Of a stretch of 64,000 nt of DNA, positions 1 to 11,098 are shown piece after piece. The notes beneath the pieces are model-generated. The model saw only the letters and a program-made list of their open reading frames with translations, was not told where the DNA came from and ran no database searches. Source of the stretch: Laccaria trichodermophora (lineage: Eukaryota; Basidiomycota; Agaricomycetes; Agaricales; Hydnangiaceae). Location: NCBI GenBank assembly GCA_018417955.1, contig JACTVC010000052.1, forward strand, positions 85,496 through 149,495, in the 5' to 3' direction. Within the stretch, counting starts at the first letter, position 1. Each line of letters begins with the position of its first letter. The position numbers were made by a program, and so were the translations under genes.

Positions 1-276
1 TTTCTGGTCTAATAATAACAATAATAAATAAACAGAAATTGTAAACTCTTGCTGGACTCCATATGGAGTCTGGCTGGTTGACTGTGTTATGAGGTGGAGT
101 CCATGCAGTCCAGATGGTGGACCTGGAGTCCAGGTGGAGTCCAGGTGGATCCTAGACTAACATTTGGCTGGGTTGCCACCAAAGAAAAAATCTGGATGAA
201 CAGCAGTAATCCATCTGGAGTCTGCTGGAGTCCATCTGGAGTCCAACCGGAATATGTGGAGGAGTGTAAAGTCCTC
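1..276. mobile_element. right end of a hAT-like non-autonomous element, truncated
   Basis: The sequence ends at 265-276 in GTGTAAAGTCCTC, which matches the GTGTAAAGTACTG ends of elements D (32,885) and K (51,415). Positions 45-262 carry the same style of subterminal repeat, with many copies of GGAGTCCA or TGGACTCC in both orientations. No left end is recognisable, so the element is truncated or starts outside the window. The 8 bases after it are ACAAGGTG, and the other duplication copy cannot be seen. Confidence 0.5.
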
Positions 277-959
277 ACAAGGTGAAGAACTGCTAAATAT
301 GGCAGTATTCTCAGACCTAACACTTGCTAAATAAGGCCACTAGTTCAGGTTGGTTATCTAGTCTGAAATCTGGATCTTTATCATTCATACCCTCATTCTA
401 GCTTAAATGCACAGTACAACAAGCGATGTCTTCAATCCACAGACGAAGAAGCTAGAAAACTGAGAGGTATCAGCAGGTTGTGTTTGGATGCCAATGTATT
501 GCATTGTCGAGCCCTCAGGCTTACTTGCATGGTGGGAGGTCAGCATTGGGCACAGAGTATGTCAAGTAAGTTCATATTCTTTTTTGTGACAGTAGTAGCT
601 AATGACTATTTTTGCAGATGGCTCTGCATATTCAGCTGCTTTCCCCTGTCTGAGCGTGTTCTCTTGCACGGCCACATTCACCCGCTCCATCCCAAACGAA
701 ACCCACAGCCAACAACAGCTGACCTTCGCAGCCCCCTCAGATCACACCCACCTGTTCTAGATACTGTCATTCACACCACTTTGTCTGAGGCTGCCTAGTG
801 CTTGAGAAGTGTCAGGCCCGAGGTGTGTTTGACATCAAACCACCAAGACCCACTCATGGCCAGCACCAACCCTAATTAAGGACAACCTGTATCTTGCACA
901 TCATTATAATGGCAGGTAGCTACACTCATGCAAACTTGGCATATTCACCAAATCGATTA
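277..959. other. unrecognised stretch, possible exon remnant
   Basis: No recognisable protein. A GTAAGT...TTGCAG intron-like interval (about 568-617) could join two short open segments, so this may be a more degraded upstream part of the TFIIIC gene or an unrelated gene remnant. I found no homology that I recognise. Confidence 0.25.
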
Positions 960-3900
960 CAACTCCACTATGCCTCGCTTGGTCTGTCCTTGCGCAGTGC
1001 TATGAAAATATGGAACAAGGGCAGAAGGCGCTTCAGCTTAGGATCATGGCAGCTTACCTTTGACACAATGCAGATGATCATGAGTGGGATCAATTGGTGA
1101 GGTAGTCGAGGGAACATGAGTATAACCAACAGGCATTATACTGCTATCGAAAAGTATACAGTCTTGACCCAACAAATGTCAACACGTTGTGGGATTGAGC
1201 ATCATTGGCAAAGGAGATCGGATACTTTCGAACAGTAAGTTCGTTCACACTCATCTCATTACTACATTAACATTGCCTTCAGGCCTGCAACACATTCACA
1301 GCAATCCTTAAACAGTTTCCACACGACCTGACCATTCTCTGTGAACTCCACACCATCCTCAGCGAGCTCTCTGAACTCCCAACTTGTGCCGACCTCCTCC
1401 AAGCCACATTCGAACACTACCAACCAAACTTGACCTGCTCCTCCTAGCTGACTTGTACAACACTCTTGGGGAACACAAAAAGCAGCCCAGACGATCAGAC
1501 AACTTGTTGGTTGCAAGGGAGAGAGCCTAGCAGCAGTATTGGGATTTGTGTGAGGATGATAGGGAGTATGATACTATGGAAGGGTGGCTGGGGAGAAGTG
1601 TGATTAGGGAGGGAGGTGGGATACAGGCTGGAAGGTTTGAGCTGGATGTGAATGCACATCATCGGTTGGCAGTTGCGAGGATCAAGATGGGTGAGATCGA
1701 GGAGGGAATTTGAAAGGTGAGTTTGGTTCTCTTGATTGTGGGAGATGCTGATTTTTGTTGTTTAGCTCCATGCGAATGCGGTCTTGGCACAAGATATCCT
1801 TCACTACACAGTCCTCTTTGCTGAGATTGCAGATGCATACTTTGAGAGGGAGATGTACTCAGAGGTGAAGCCTATCTACAAGCTCCTGTGCTGACCCTGT
1901 GGTATGTGACTCCTGACACCTCTTTTTGAAAATATGGCACTCATCGCAACTGAAGACAAGCAGTATGTATATTCTCTTACAAACGGCCGCATGCATGAAG
2001 ATGCTCGAAGAACTTCGTGAAGCTGCAGAAGTAGTCTATGAACACAATACGACTTTCTTACTTGGCAGCTAACTAGCATGCTGACTGACATGTATCAAGT
2101 ACGACAGGCTGATCCTATGCACAACAATGTGATTCAATGCCTCCCAGTCATCGACTCCTGCAAAAAGCATGCAAAAGCACCAGCAACCCAAAGAACATAT
2201 CTCCAGGTCCAAAGCTAACGCTGTCTGTGTCCAGAACTGACTAATGCACCTGCAGCTTAGCTTGAGGCGGCCAAGGAGAAAGAGGTGATGCAGGGGTATC
2301 AGAAAACAAGAGACCTGTGGGCGGGTATGATGGGCGGGGATGAGGAGTGTGAGAGGGAGTGGATGGTCGAGGCGGAGAAGCCTGTGGATATGTTTAATTA
2401 GGGAGACAAGGAATCTATTTTTGACCAGTAGGGTGGGTTGTCTTTTTTTCTTTTGCTTTGAGGTTGGGTAAGGGGCTGATCTTTTTGGCAGGGTGTAGAA
2501 TAATCCGTTCAAGGGGATGTTTAGAGGAGTCATAGGAAGAAGCAGAAGGTCGAGATGGAAGCTGACGAAGATTGGATGGTGTTGAGGTTGCAGCTTGACT
2601 TGGGTTGGTGGTTGCTTCAATTGTCGGGTTGAGGCTAACATCAATCTTTTTAGAATGTGATAGCATGTCAAGGAAGGCGACCAAGGGAGACATGCAGATT
2701 GGCAAATTTAAAGTGGATGTATTTTGAGAGATTTCGTTTGATGACTGGTTGAAGTTGTTCATGCAGGTTTCTTGGGATTTTTCTTAACTTTTTGTGCCCT
2801 TTGGTTGATCCTGGGGTCCAGTATTACTTTCTTCTTGCTCAATGAGGTCAATACGATGTTGCAGATGAAATCCTCCAACATATCATGGTCTCAAATGCAT
2901 ATCAAGCTTGTGAGTGACAGGACTATTCAACTAGCAATCATCAGTGAGCATCCCTCCTTTTCACTCTTCATACTGTCTGAGCTCATACGTCTCTGCGTGT
3001 AGCTTGTGGTCTGACTGCGGGCCAACACACCACTGTCATTGAACAAGCACGCAAACTCATCACCATACACCAGTTCAACAACGAGCCACTCCAAATCCTT
3101 GTAGCTTGCCTATCAAGTGGCCTCCCCCCCACAGATTCTTTCATCACTTCCATGCTTCAAAAGCATCTGTTTAATGAAATGAAGTTGGCAGATACGGCTG
3201 TGAAGAGCCCAGAAGTGCTCAAGTGGAATCCATTGAATAAGTGGTATGCACCCACCACACAGAGTGGGAAAGCAGAGGATGGAGGATAGGGATGATGGAG
3301 TGCCAGACCAGGGTGGTGATCAGGTGAGTGGGGCGACAGCTATGGCTGGGAGCCTCAATGTCCCTGAGATACCGACAAAGCATAACCCAGTTATTGTGGC
3401 TATCTATGGCCAGATTTGCATTGCTACAAAGAGCTATCAGAATGCTATTTGTGAGTTCCCCCTTTCGTGTGCATATATGCTGCTTCTTGCTGATGTTTTG
3501 GATAGTCTATCTGTTGCATGCATACAATTACTGCCCTGACGATCTGATGATATGCCTGTGCTTGGCCATAGCTTCCATTGGTAGGGCGATGCAGTGTCAG
3601 TCAGATAACCGACATCATCTTGTTACACAGGCAGTTCTGTCTGCTCTAAGCAGGATTATGGGACTAATAATCTGTTTCTTTTTAGGCAATGGTGTTCCTA
3701 ACACAGTATCGCAGTCTGCGAGGAAGAGGCATGCAGAGTGGAATACAACTTTTCCAGGACTTCCATATACTTGGTCTGTCTCATCCTCCTGTCACTGTGC
3801 GGCTTCCTTGTTAATTCTATCCAGGACTCTACTCCTATGTGGTCAAGCATTACAAGAATGTTCTTGAACTTGTGGAGAAGAACAATGTACGCCTCCCCCT

Positions 3901-4066
3901 ACCTCCCTTCATGATCAATGACTGTATTGTAACAGGACGACCTCCTCTCCAAGGAGGCCGCATACAACTTATCCCTGATCTTTGTCTTCACTGGTGCCAC
4001 TCACCTGGCAAATGCTTTGTATCGTCGATGGCTGTCAACATGATCAGAAGAAGAAGAAATGAATGA
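960..4066 (+). pseudogene. TFIIIC TPR subunit (Tfc4/sfc4/GTF3C3-like), decayed copy
   Basis: Broken copy of the TPR-rich subunit of RNA polymerase III factor TFIIIC, which bridges box-bound TFIIIC and TFIIIB at tRNA genes. Recognisable pieces in order: a TPR segment around 980-1240 (reads LQLRIMAA, then YCYRKVYSLDPTNVN), a TPR block at 1285-1560 (AILKQFPHDLTILCELHTI), MKMLEELREAAEVVYEH at about 1995-2043, KEKEVMQGYQK followed by EECEREWMVEAEK at 2270-2390, FDDWLKLFM at about 2737-2765, and the C-terminal part at 3050-4060 (PTKHNPVIVAIYGQICIA, then DDLMICLCLAIASIGRAMQ). The end reads TGATHLANALYRRWLS followed by a stop at 4047-4049. Several introns are still visible, for example one after 3448. 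In-frame stops at 1103-1105 (TAG for CAG) and 1196-1198 (TGA for CGA), plus frameshifts, make it non-functional. Family identity rests on knowledge of Agaricomycete Tfc4 proteins and the call is strong. An intact copy is presumably elsewhere, because the gene is normally essential. Confidence 0.85.
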
Positions 4067-4145
4067 AAAGTAAAGTATCAGCTCTATATAACTAAATAGC
4101 TGTAGTTCATCGTGTATGCTCTGTTTATGGTCCCTTTTTTTTGAC

Positions 4146-5520
4146 TCAAACAGGAAAGACTGAGTCGAAGGAAGGACTCAACGGTGAGCTGCACATATCG
4201 CCATTATCTTGCAGGTCTATGATGGCAATATCTTGAAATGGTTGCTTTGCCATGCCTTTTATAGCTCTGTTGAAACTGTTGTCCACCCTCTCAGTCACAG
4301 TGCTTTCAATGACTATCCTCAAATTCTGTTCAGGCTCCACTGGCGTCATAAAATCAACATAGGTAATGTTTGGGGTTCAGGAACTGGGTATATCATGGGC
4401 CTTGCTGGAAGATGCCATCCTGCCAAGCTAGCTCTCAGCCCCGGTAAGGCTCGCCACACTGGATTCCTCGCCCAAGAACAAGGGGAGATGGTGTGGGGAA
4501 TAAGCTTTCCATTTTTTTTGGGCGAAGGGGATTTTCGGTTTGTTGTATGCATCTGATACCTTGTGTTAGTGAAAAACTTGTGTAAAAGCAAATGTGGAAC
4601 TCACTTTTGTGTAAAACTGCTGAATTTCTGTTGAAACAGGAACTGGGTCATGTATTGTTGTTGCGGTACACAAAGTGTACTTACTTCTCACCCTCTGCAC
4701 ATCAGAGATGTGGATACGCATTCCATTGTCCCAGCTGGTGCAGATGTTGATGTCCCTCATGCCATTGACTTATCATCATCGGTTATGTTGGTTCTGCAAA
4801 GCTATTTCATCAGTTCTTTCAATTCTCATCAACATCTTGACTTACAGCTTCACATAGGTGTTCCATCTCGGTTTTGGAGGTGTTGAGAGACGGTGAATTC
4901 GAATCTACAAAAGTATGTTGTTTCACAATAACTACCAAGTCAAACTGACGTACCTTATTGTTTAGCATGTCCCAGTTCCGTTTATACATCCATATCTACA
5001 AGACGTCACTCTTGCTCGTTTCCAGCACTGAGACAACATATTTTCATCCACAAAACCAGCACATGGGACCAAAATGCTCCATGCAAGTGTCAAGTACTTT
5101 AGAATGGTCAGTGTCATGTATGATATCCAATGTGATGTGACTCACTTTTCGTCACCCCATTCCATAGCTCACGACCTCTCCCACCTTCTCCATGCGAAAT
5201 GCCGCCTTTCTGTAGCTCATACATCTGTTCCCAGACCACTCGTGCCCTTCCGACACCATTTATGCATTAGATTAGAAGATTAGGCCTTCAAGTAAGCATT
5301 ATCATCTTTTTTGTCTTCTGGCTTGTCGTTTCCATTTGTTGTAGGTAGTAGCATGAAATTGGTGCTGTCGTCATTGATTGGAACCTCTGAGACGAGACTT
5401 GCGACAAGCACAAACACACTTGAGGTTTGCCCATTAAATCACGGGGAGGGAAGGCGCAGCTCAAAGCAAACATTTGGATTGGTGAAGGACATGGTATGGG
5501 TAAAGGGTCGGCACGCATGC
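4146..5520 (-). pseudogene. unrecognised minus-strand gene remnant
   Basis: A series of exon-like open segments on the minus strand reads like real protein but I cannot name the family. The segment at 5290-5520 contains FELRLPSP, a TGA stop at 5439-5441, then FNGQTSSVFVLVASL. Since the stop is one C-to-T change from CGA, it looks like decay. A segment at 4566-4760 (reads DNGMRIHISDVQRVRSKY) is followed by a GTGAGT...CACAAG intron, then VSDAYNKPKIPFAQKKW at about 4510-4560. A segment at 4150-4350 reads TVTERVDNSFNRAIKGMAK. The segments could be one gene or two. The gene converges on the TFIIIC remnant. Confidence 0.4.
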
Positions 5521-5647
5521 ACTTTATACTTATTACTTAGTGGCAGAGCAAAAGGGAATTCAATGATGATGTGACAAGTGATCATGACGTACAAGAAATA
5601 GTGAGAGCAAGGATGTAGGTAAGGAAAACGATTTAGTGAAAGGTCCA

Positions 5648-5935
5648 TTAAGTTAAGGCAGCAAAGAGCCTCCTTCCGAAACCCTTGATCTTCATGAAAG
5701 CCCTCTTCCAGTGTCTCTGTGGTACGATGAGCAGAACATACATCATGAGTGCAAAAAGACAAACTGCTGACTGCCTGATGGTTTCTGGTCCCTCATTGTT
5801 TACCTGTTTTCCCAGGAGAGGTGGGTCAAAAGGGTGCTGTGGGCAATAGAAGTCAGTGACTGGAAAATGTATGTCCTGAACACGCCTTACGGTTTCGTCA
5901 CTTATGGTACAAATTTCTGTGGTATCAGTTTGCAT
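5648..5935 (-). CDS. hypothetical 95-aa ORF with one membrane segment, possibly a C-terminal exon
   Basis: Open frame of 95 codons. It has an N-terminal hydrophilic part containing HPFDPPLLGKQ, one hydrophobic segment (SAVCLFALMMYVLLIV, about residues 57-72) and a basic tail (RHWKRAFMKIKGFGRRLF). This arrangement looks like the C-terminal membrane anchor of a larger protein rather than a complete gene. It lies just downstream of the truncated esterase on the same strand and may be the far end of the unrecognised gene to its left. Function unknown; it may also be decayed. Confidence 0.3.
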   Translation of the reverse strand: MQTDTTEICTISDETVRRVQDIHFPVTDFYCPQHPFDPPLLGKQVNNEGPETIRQSAVCLFALMMYVLLIVPQRHWKRAFMKIKGFGRRLFAALT

Positions 5936-6872
5936 GGTATGACTGTCATAAGAGTATGTTTCTGGAGGCTAGTGTGGGGAGGGTGGTGCGAAGGCAAATG
6001 CATAAGTAGAACAAATAAGATAATAAGGTAATCAATACTATGCCCCAAGGAGAACATGAAAATGTTGTTAGGCACTGGGCAGTCTTAGAAAGGTCTGGCA
6101 GGATTGAGAAACACGCCTACGTCTGCTTTGCCTGGAAACACAGCAAGGTAAGTAAATGGTAGACCATACTCGCTTCAATCATGACCCACTAATTTCATTG
6201 GCCAGGAGGTGGGCTTCTGGCACCAGGGAAAACCATCCTCATCCTGAATCCAATTTTGTCCTCAATGTCTGCCTTCATGATATCTGTGTTGTCGACTTCT
6301 ATCACTAGTGGTACAACACCCTCCACAGCTTTCCTGAACCATATGCCTGTCTCCTTATCTGTACTCTCACAACCATATAACAACTTTCTCAGGCCTGCTA
6401 TCTGCATGGTAACACTAATGCTCTTAGGTAAAAGAGGACTGGATCTGCCAATGACCACATGTAGAGCAACTACATCTTGCACAATGGCCCCCCTTTCCAT
6501 TGCATGCTTACAGCCTGTCCCAAAGGTCAGGGACAAACTCAATACAAAATGGCCGCGGGAGAGAGAAATTGATTTGGCAAGTGCTGTCGCTGCCAGCGTA
6601 GCACCTGAGCAGGAGGTAGTTCTTGAAAAATGTTAGCAGTGTTTAAATGAGTAGCTGAAAACTCACAATGTGTTTCCATCAGAGCATCAACAGCCTGTAC
6701 TATTGCAATGCTGCCAACATTGTCTAGTATCCTCAGCAGACTGCCCTTGAAAACATCAAGTAGCTCACCATCACTGGTGGAAGGTTCACTGGCAATCTCT
6801 TCTAACCCGAGTTGAGATCCATGTGACATCAGGCCAGGAGAGATAGAGCTGCTGTGAAGATCTACTAGATTC

Positions 6873-9800
6873 ACTAGTAGCTACAATTGTATTTCAAATA
6901 CACAAGGCAAATGCCAGCACAGAGATTTCATTGAAGCCAGTAAAATCTAAGATATGAGATGGTGTGGCAAATAATATGAAATTCATGTCATTTGAATGGC
7001 CAGGTCATGTCACTGGTGTGTTGGCTTGATATCTTTGCCATGTCATTCACCCCCAGCCCTCTATTTCTTTCCCCTGCCAGCTCTATGTGTCTTTCTCTAC
7101 CTAGGATGATGTTTTATCTATTTCTTTCCTCCCATGCAGCTATTTCTTTCCCTCCCAGGTGTATATTTCTTTGCTTCCCTAGGCCGATGTTTTAGATATT
7201 TCTTTCCTCCCAGCCATCCATTTCTTTGCTTCCCTAGGCCAATGTTTTAGATATTTCTTTCCTCCCAACCATCCATTTCTTTGCTTCCCTAGGCTGATGT
7301 TTTAGATATTTCTTTCCTTCCATGCATCCATTTCTTTGCTTCCCTAGGCTGATGTTTTAGGTATTTCTTTCCTCCCATCCACCTATTTCTTTGCCTCCCA
7401 GGCTAAATTTACTTATTTATCCAGCTCTATTTTTATCCATTTGATTGTCCCACACCCATATTTTATTGCCTGCCTGCTCTATGTTTTATTCATTTCATTG
7501 GCCCCTGCCTATATTTCATTGCCTGCCTGCTATATATTGCCTCAGGGTCCAGGGTGCATTTCCAAATATGGTATATAATATTAGGTACTGCTTTCAGGGT
7601 CTACTAAATATATCCAAAAAAGTAAACATCATTGAGGATGACCAAAAAGTGGAAGAAACCAAGATAATGATACATGTCAGGGTCCAATGGGGGTGGTCAC
7701 ATGACCAATTTCCCAAAATAGGAAAAAAAAACAAAAGCTGCAGCCCTGTATTGTAGCTTTCAGAATCTCTTCAAATTATGTCCCAAAGTGCTCCTGTTGT
7801 GGAGATATGAGGCAAAACATCTTTCCCATGGCTTGCTTGATTTCAACATATTTAGAAAGGTGAAAGAAGGGGCTAAATATCACATTGTGGGGAAATGACT
7901 AAAAAAGGAAGAAGCATGGCCTGAAAGGGATATTGTGTGAAACAGAAGGGTCAATTGGGACTTCTTGACAAAGGCATGAGTGTGAGATGGTGGCAGAGAA
8001 TATTTGGGGTATGCAAGAGATAGTTCATGACATGGTGCCACAAGGTGATACCACATTAAGGTTATCCTGTAACCCAGGAACTTGGGCATGGTCACCTGGT
8101 GCAGGACTCTGGTATCCCAGAGGGGAGCTGTATGGCTGCCTAGCCATATAGAATGGGGGAGTCAGATACAGACTATATAGTTTACTAACCTACTACAAAG
8201 TTTGTAGTCTCCACTTTTTAAGACTACATAAGTTTGTATTGTCTGCTTTTTATATTACAAAAGGTTATAGTATCTGCTTTTTTTAATTACAAAAGTTCCA
8301 AAAATAGACTACAAAAGATGGCAAGAATTGAACATAGATTTGCTAATAGACTGCAAAATATCACTACACAAGTTTGTCTTGGTATTGTCTACTTTTTCCA
8401 TTACAAAAGTTTGTGGTCTGCTTTTCTGACATATAGTTTGTAGTGTCCTTCCATGTGGATATGGTTGAAGGACTGAGAAGTGTTGACATTTTGCCATTGC
8501 TGCATAATTGGTTTTGGTACCATACCAGATGTTGTCTTTCATATTAATGCCTTGGCTACAGTACTGCATGCATGATAAGTTGATTGGTCCTTGAAGGTTT
8601 TACAACCTTCAACACCAAAGTCAGGTCATGTTAGAAAATATCAACCAAATTCAGATTTGTCCTTCACCAGAATCCTGCCAAGAGAAAGGATGAAGCTGTC
8701 CCAATCATCAACTCTTGGTACCCTTGCATGAATCTTATTGAGGCTGAGTGTGATAAGAAGATTTAGAAAGTGACAAGTAGGATAGGTTGCACCTGTATGA
8801 CAGAGAATTTATGTCCATCCAAGAAATCATTGTCAAGGATGGCTAATCAGACATAGAACAGTGGCTTCTGAGATAAGTAGAAAGTGACTGAGGTCAGAGA
8901 TGGCATAGTTGGCTCTCTTATGAAAAGACAGGATAGCCTGTATTGATATGAAAGACAACATTTGGCATGGTACCAAAACCGTTTATGCAGCAATGGCAAA
9001 ATGTCAACACTTCTCAATCTTCCAACCCTATCTACCTGGAGCTATTCATATTTAAGGACACTACAAACTATATGTCAGAAATGCAGACTACAAACTTTTC
9101 TACTCACAAAAAGCAGATGCTACAAACTTTGTAGTGGTCTTTTGTAATCTATGTGTGAAATTTTTGTAGTCTAATGATCAATTTTGTAGTTTCTTTGTAA
9201 TCTCCTCTAGTCTATAAGTAAATTTTGTAGTCTATTTCTGACTTTCCTTTGATACAAGTTATTGCTGTTATTTCTTTTATAGTTTCTTTGAAGTCCATCA
9301 TATGTTACATCTGGACAGAGTCACCCCCATTCTATATGGCTAGGCAGCCATACAGCTCCCCTCTGGGATACCAGAGTCCTGCACCAGGTGACCATGCCCA
9401 AGTTCCTGGGTTACAGGATAACCTTAATGTGGTATCACCTTGTGGCACCATGTCATGAACTATCTCTTGCATACCCCAAATATTCTCTGCCACCATCTCA
9501 CACTCATGCCTTTGTCAAGAAGTCCCAATTGACCCTTCTGTTTCACACAATATCCCTTTCAGGCCATGCTTCTTCCTTTTTTTAGTCATTTCCCCACAAT
9601 GTGATATTTAGCCCCTTCTTTCACCTTTCTAAATATGTTGAAATCAAGCAAGCCATGGGAAAGATGTTTTGCCTCATATCTCCACAACAGGAGCACTTTG
9701 GGACATAATTTGAAGAGATTCTGAAAGCTACAATACAGGGCTGCAGCTTTTGTTTTTTTTTCCTATTTTGGGAAATTGGTCATGTGACCACCCCCATTGG

Positions 9801-10686
9801 ACCCTGACATGTATCATTATCTTGGTTTCTTCCACTTTTTGGTCATCCTCAATGATGTTTACTTTTTTGGATATATTTAGTAGACCCTGAAAGCAGTACC
9901 TAATATTATATACCATATTTGGAAATGCACCCTGGACCCTGAGGCAATATATAGCAGGCAGGCAATGAAATATAGGCAGGGGCCAATGAAATGAATAAAA
10001 CATAGAGCAGGCAGGCAATAAAATATGGGTGTGGGACAATCAAATGGATAAAAATAGAGCTGGATAAATAAGTAAATTTAGCCTGGGAGGCAAAGAAATA
10101 GGTGGATGGAAGCAAAGAAATAGGTGGATGGGAGGAAATAAATACCTAAAACATCGGCCTAGGGAAGCAAAGAAATAGATGCATGGAAGGAAAGAAATAT
10201 CTAAAACATCAGCCTAGGGAAGCAAAGAAATGGATGGCTGGGGGAAAGAAATATCTAAAACATCGGCCTAGGGAAACAAAGAAATGGATGGCTGGAAGGA
10301 AAGAAATATTTAAAACATTGGCCTAGGGAAACAAAGAAATGGATGGCTGGAAGGAAAGAAATATTTAAAACATTGGCCTAGGGAAACAAAGAAATATACA
10401 CCTGGGAGGGAAAGAAATAGCTGCATGGGAGGAAAAAAATAGATAAAACATCATCCTAGGTAGAGAAAGACATATAGAGCTGGCAGGGGACAGAAATAGA
10501 GGGCTGGGGGTGAATGACATGGCAAAGATATCAAGCCAACACACCAATGACATGACCTGGCCATTCAAATGACATGAATTTCATATCACTTGCCACACCA
10601 TTTCATATCTTAGATTTTACTGGCTTCAATGAAATCTCTGTGCTGGCATTTGCCTTGTGTATTTTATGTATGTGGTAGCTACCACT
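6873..10686. mobile_element. element P: 3.8-kb foldback (Mutator-like) element
   Basis: Nearly complete palindrome: arms 6,873-8,570 and 8,945-10,686 are inverted copies around a loop of about 370 bp. The ends are ACTAGTAGCTAC and, read inward from the right, AGTGGTAGCTAC. The flanks carry a duplication: ACTAGATTC at 6,864-6,872 and TCTAGATTC at 10,687-10,695 (8 of 9 identical). Long terminal inverted repeats with a roughly 9-bp duplication are typical of Mutator-like elements. The arms contain a tandem array of units of about 55 bp with CATTTCTTTGCTTCCCTAGG (7,060-7,400; inverted at 10,080-10,480), a shared middle block, and TTTGTAGT-rich stretches nearest the loop (8,175-8,450 and 9,060-9,240). 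No transposase is visible. It interrupts the CE9-like gene in coding sequence. Confidence 0.85.
8571..8944. other. single-copy loop of foldback element P
   Basis: The only part of P without an inverted partner. It holds no convincing ORF; the longest open stretches are interrupted within about 40 codons. It could be captured host DNA or the remains of an internal gene. Confidence 0.5.
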
Positions 10687-11098
10687 TCTAGATTCAACTC
10701 TGCTGCCATATCAACACAGTTTTCACCTGTGCAGATTATGTTGCCTTTCTCAACAAGGACGGTGCCCCCACTTGCTCCTGGAAAAAGCATTTCAGGGATG
10801 ATTTCTTGTTCCAGATTTTCTTGATATTAGTGAAAACAACCTGGCTTTGTTTATTTCCGTCCAGAGGGGGAAAGCCACCCATGGAATAGCAACCTTGCAC
10901 TCCCGGTCCCGACTGGGAACGGTGGGCACTCTCCTCCACTCATCGCTTTCTTTCCCCTTTCCTAGTTCGATATGATTGTTCTCACCCGTCTTGGATGGCA
11001 CTGGGATTTGCATTATCCTGTCAGTCCACACATTCACAGGTGTTGCACATAGCCATTTCCAGAGGACATGCCCTCGTCAGTTATTTCCAGGGATCTAT

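Larger units (their letters stand above)
6085..11090 (-). pseudogene. carbohydrate esterase family 9-like amidohydrolase, split by a foldback element
   Basis: Remnant of a fungal metallo-dependent amidohydrolase of the CE9/N-acetylglucosamine-6-phosphate-deacetylase-like type. The upstream part lies at 10,696-11,070 and reads WTDRIMQIPVPSKTGENNHI, then FPPLDGNKQSQVVFTNIKKIWN and EKGNIICTGENCVD. The downstream part at 6,085-6,872 reads VDLHSSSISPGLMSHGSQLG, then EEIASEPSTSDGELLDVFKG, HAMERGAIVQDVVALHVVIG and VPLVIEVDNTDIM, and ends near AKADVGVFLNPARPF. The two parts are separated by element P. Removing P plus one target copy joins them in frame (AAELNL to VDLHSSS). A one-base loss near 6,225, a stop after RPF and loss of the N-terminal metal-binding half show it is dead. 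The upstream side breaks at about 11,090, next to TE1. The family call comes from matching many phrases known in Agaricomycete CE9 proteins. Confidence 0.8.

Noticed and set aside
8160..9300. TTTGTAGT repeats as possible telomere-like sequence
   Set aside because: Irregular, internal, and present in both orientations inside a foldback element; not a terminal telomere array.
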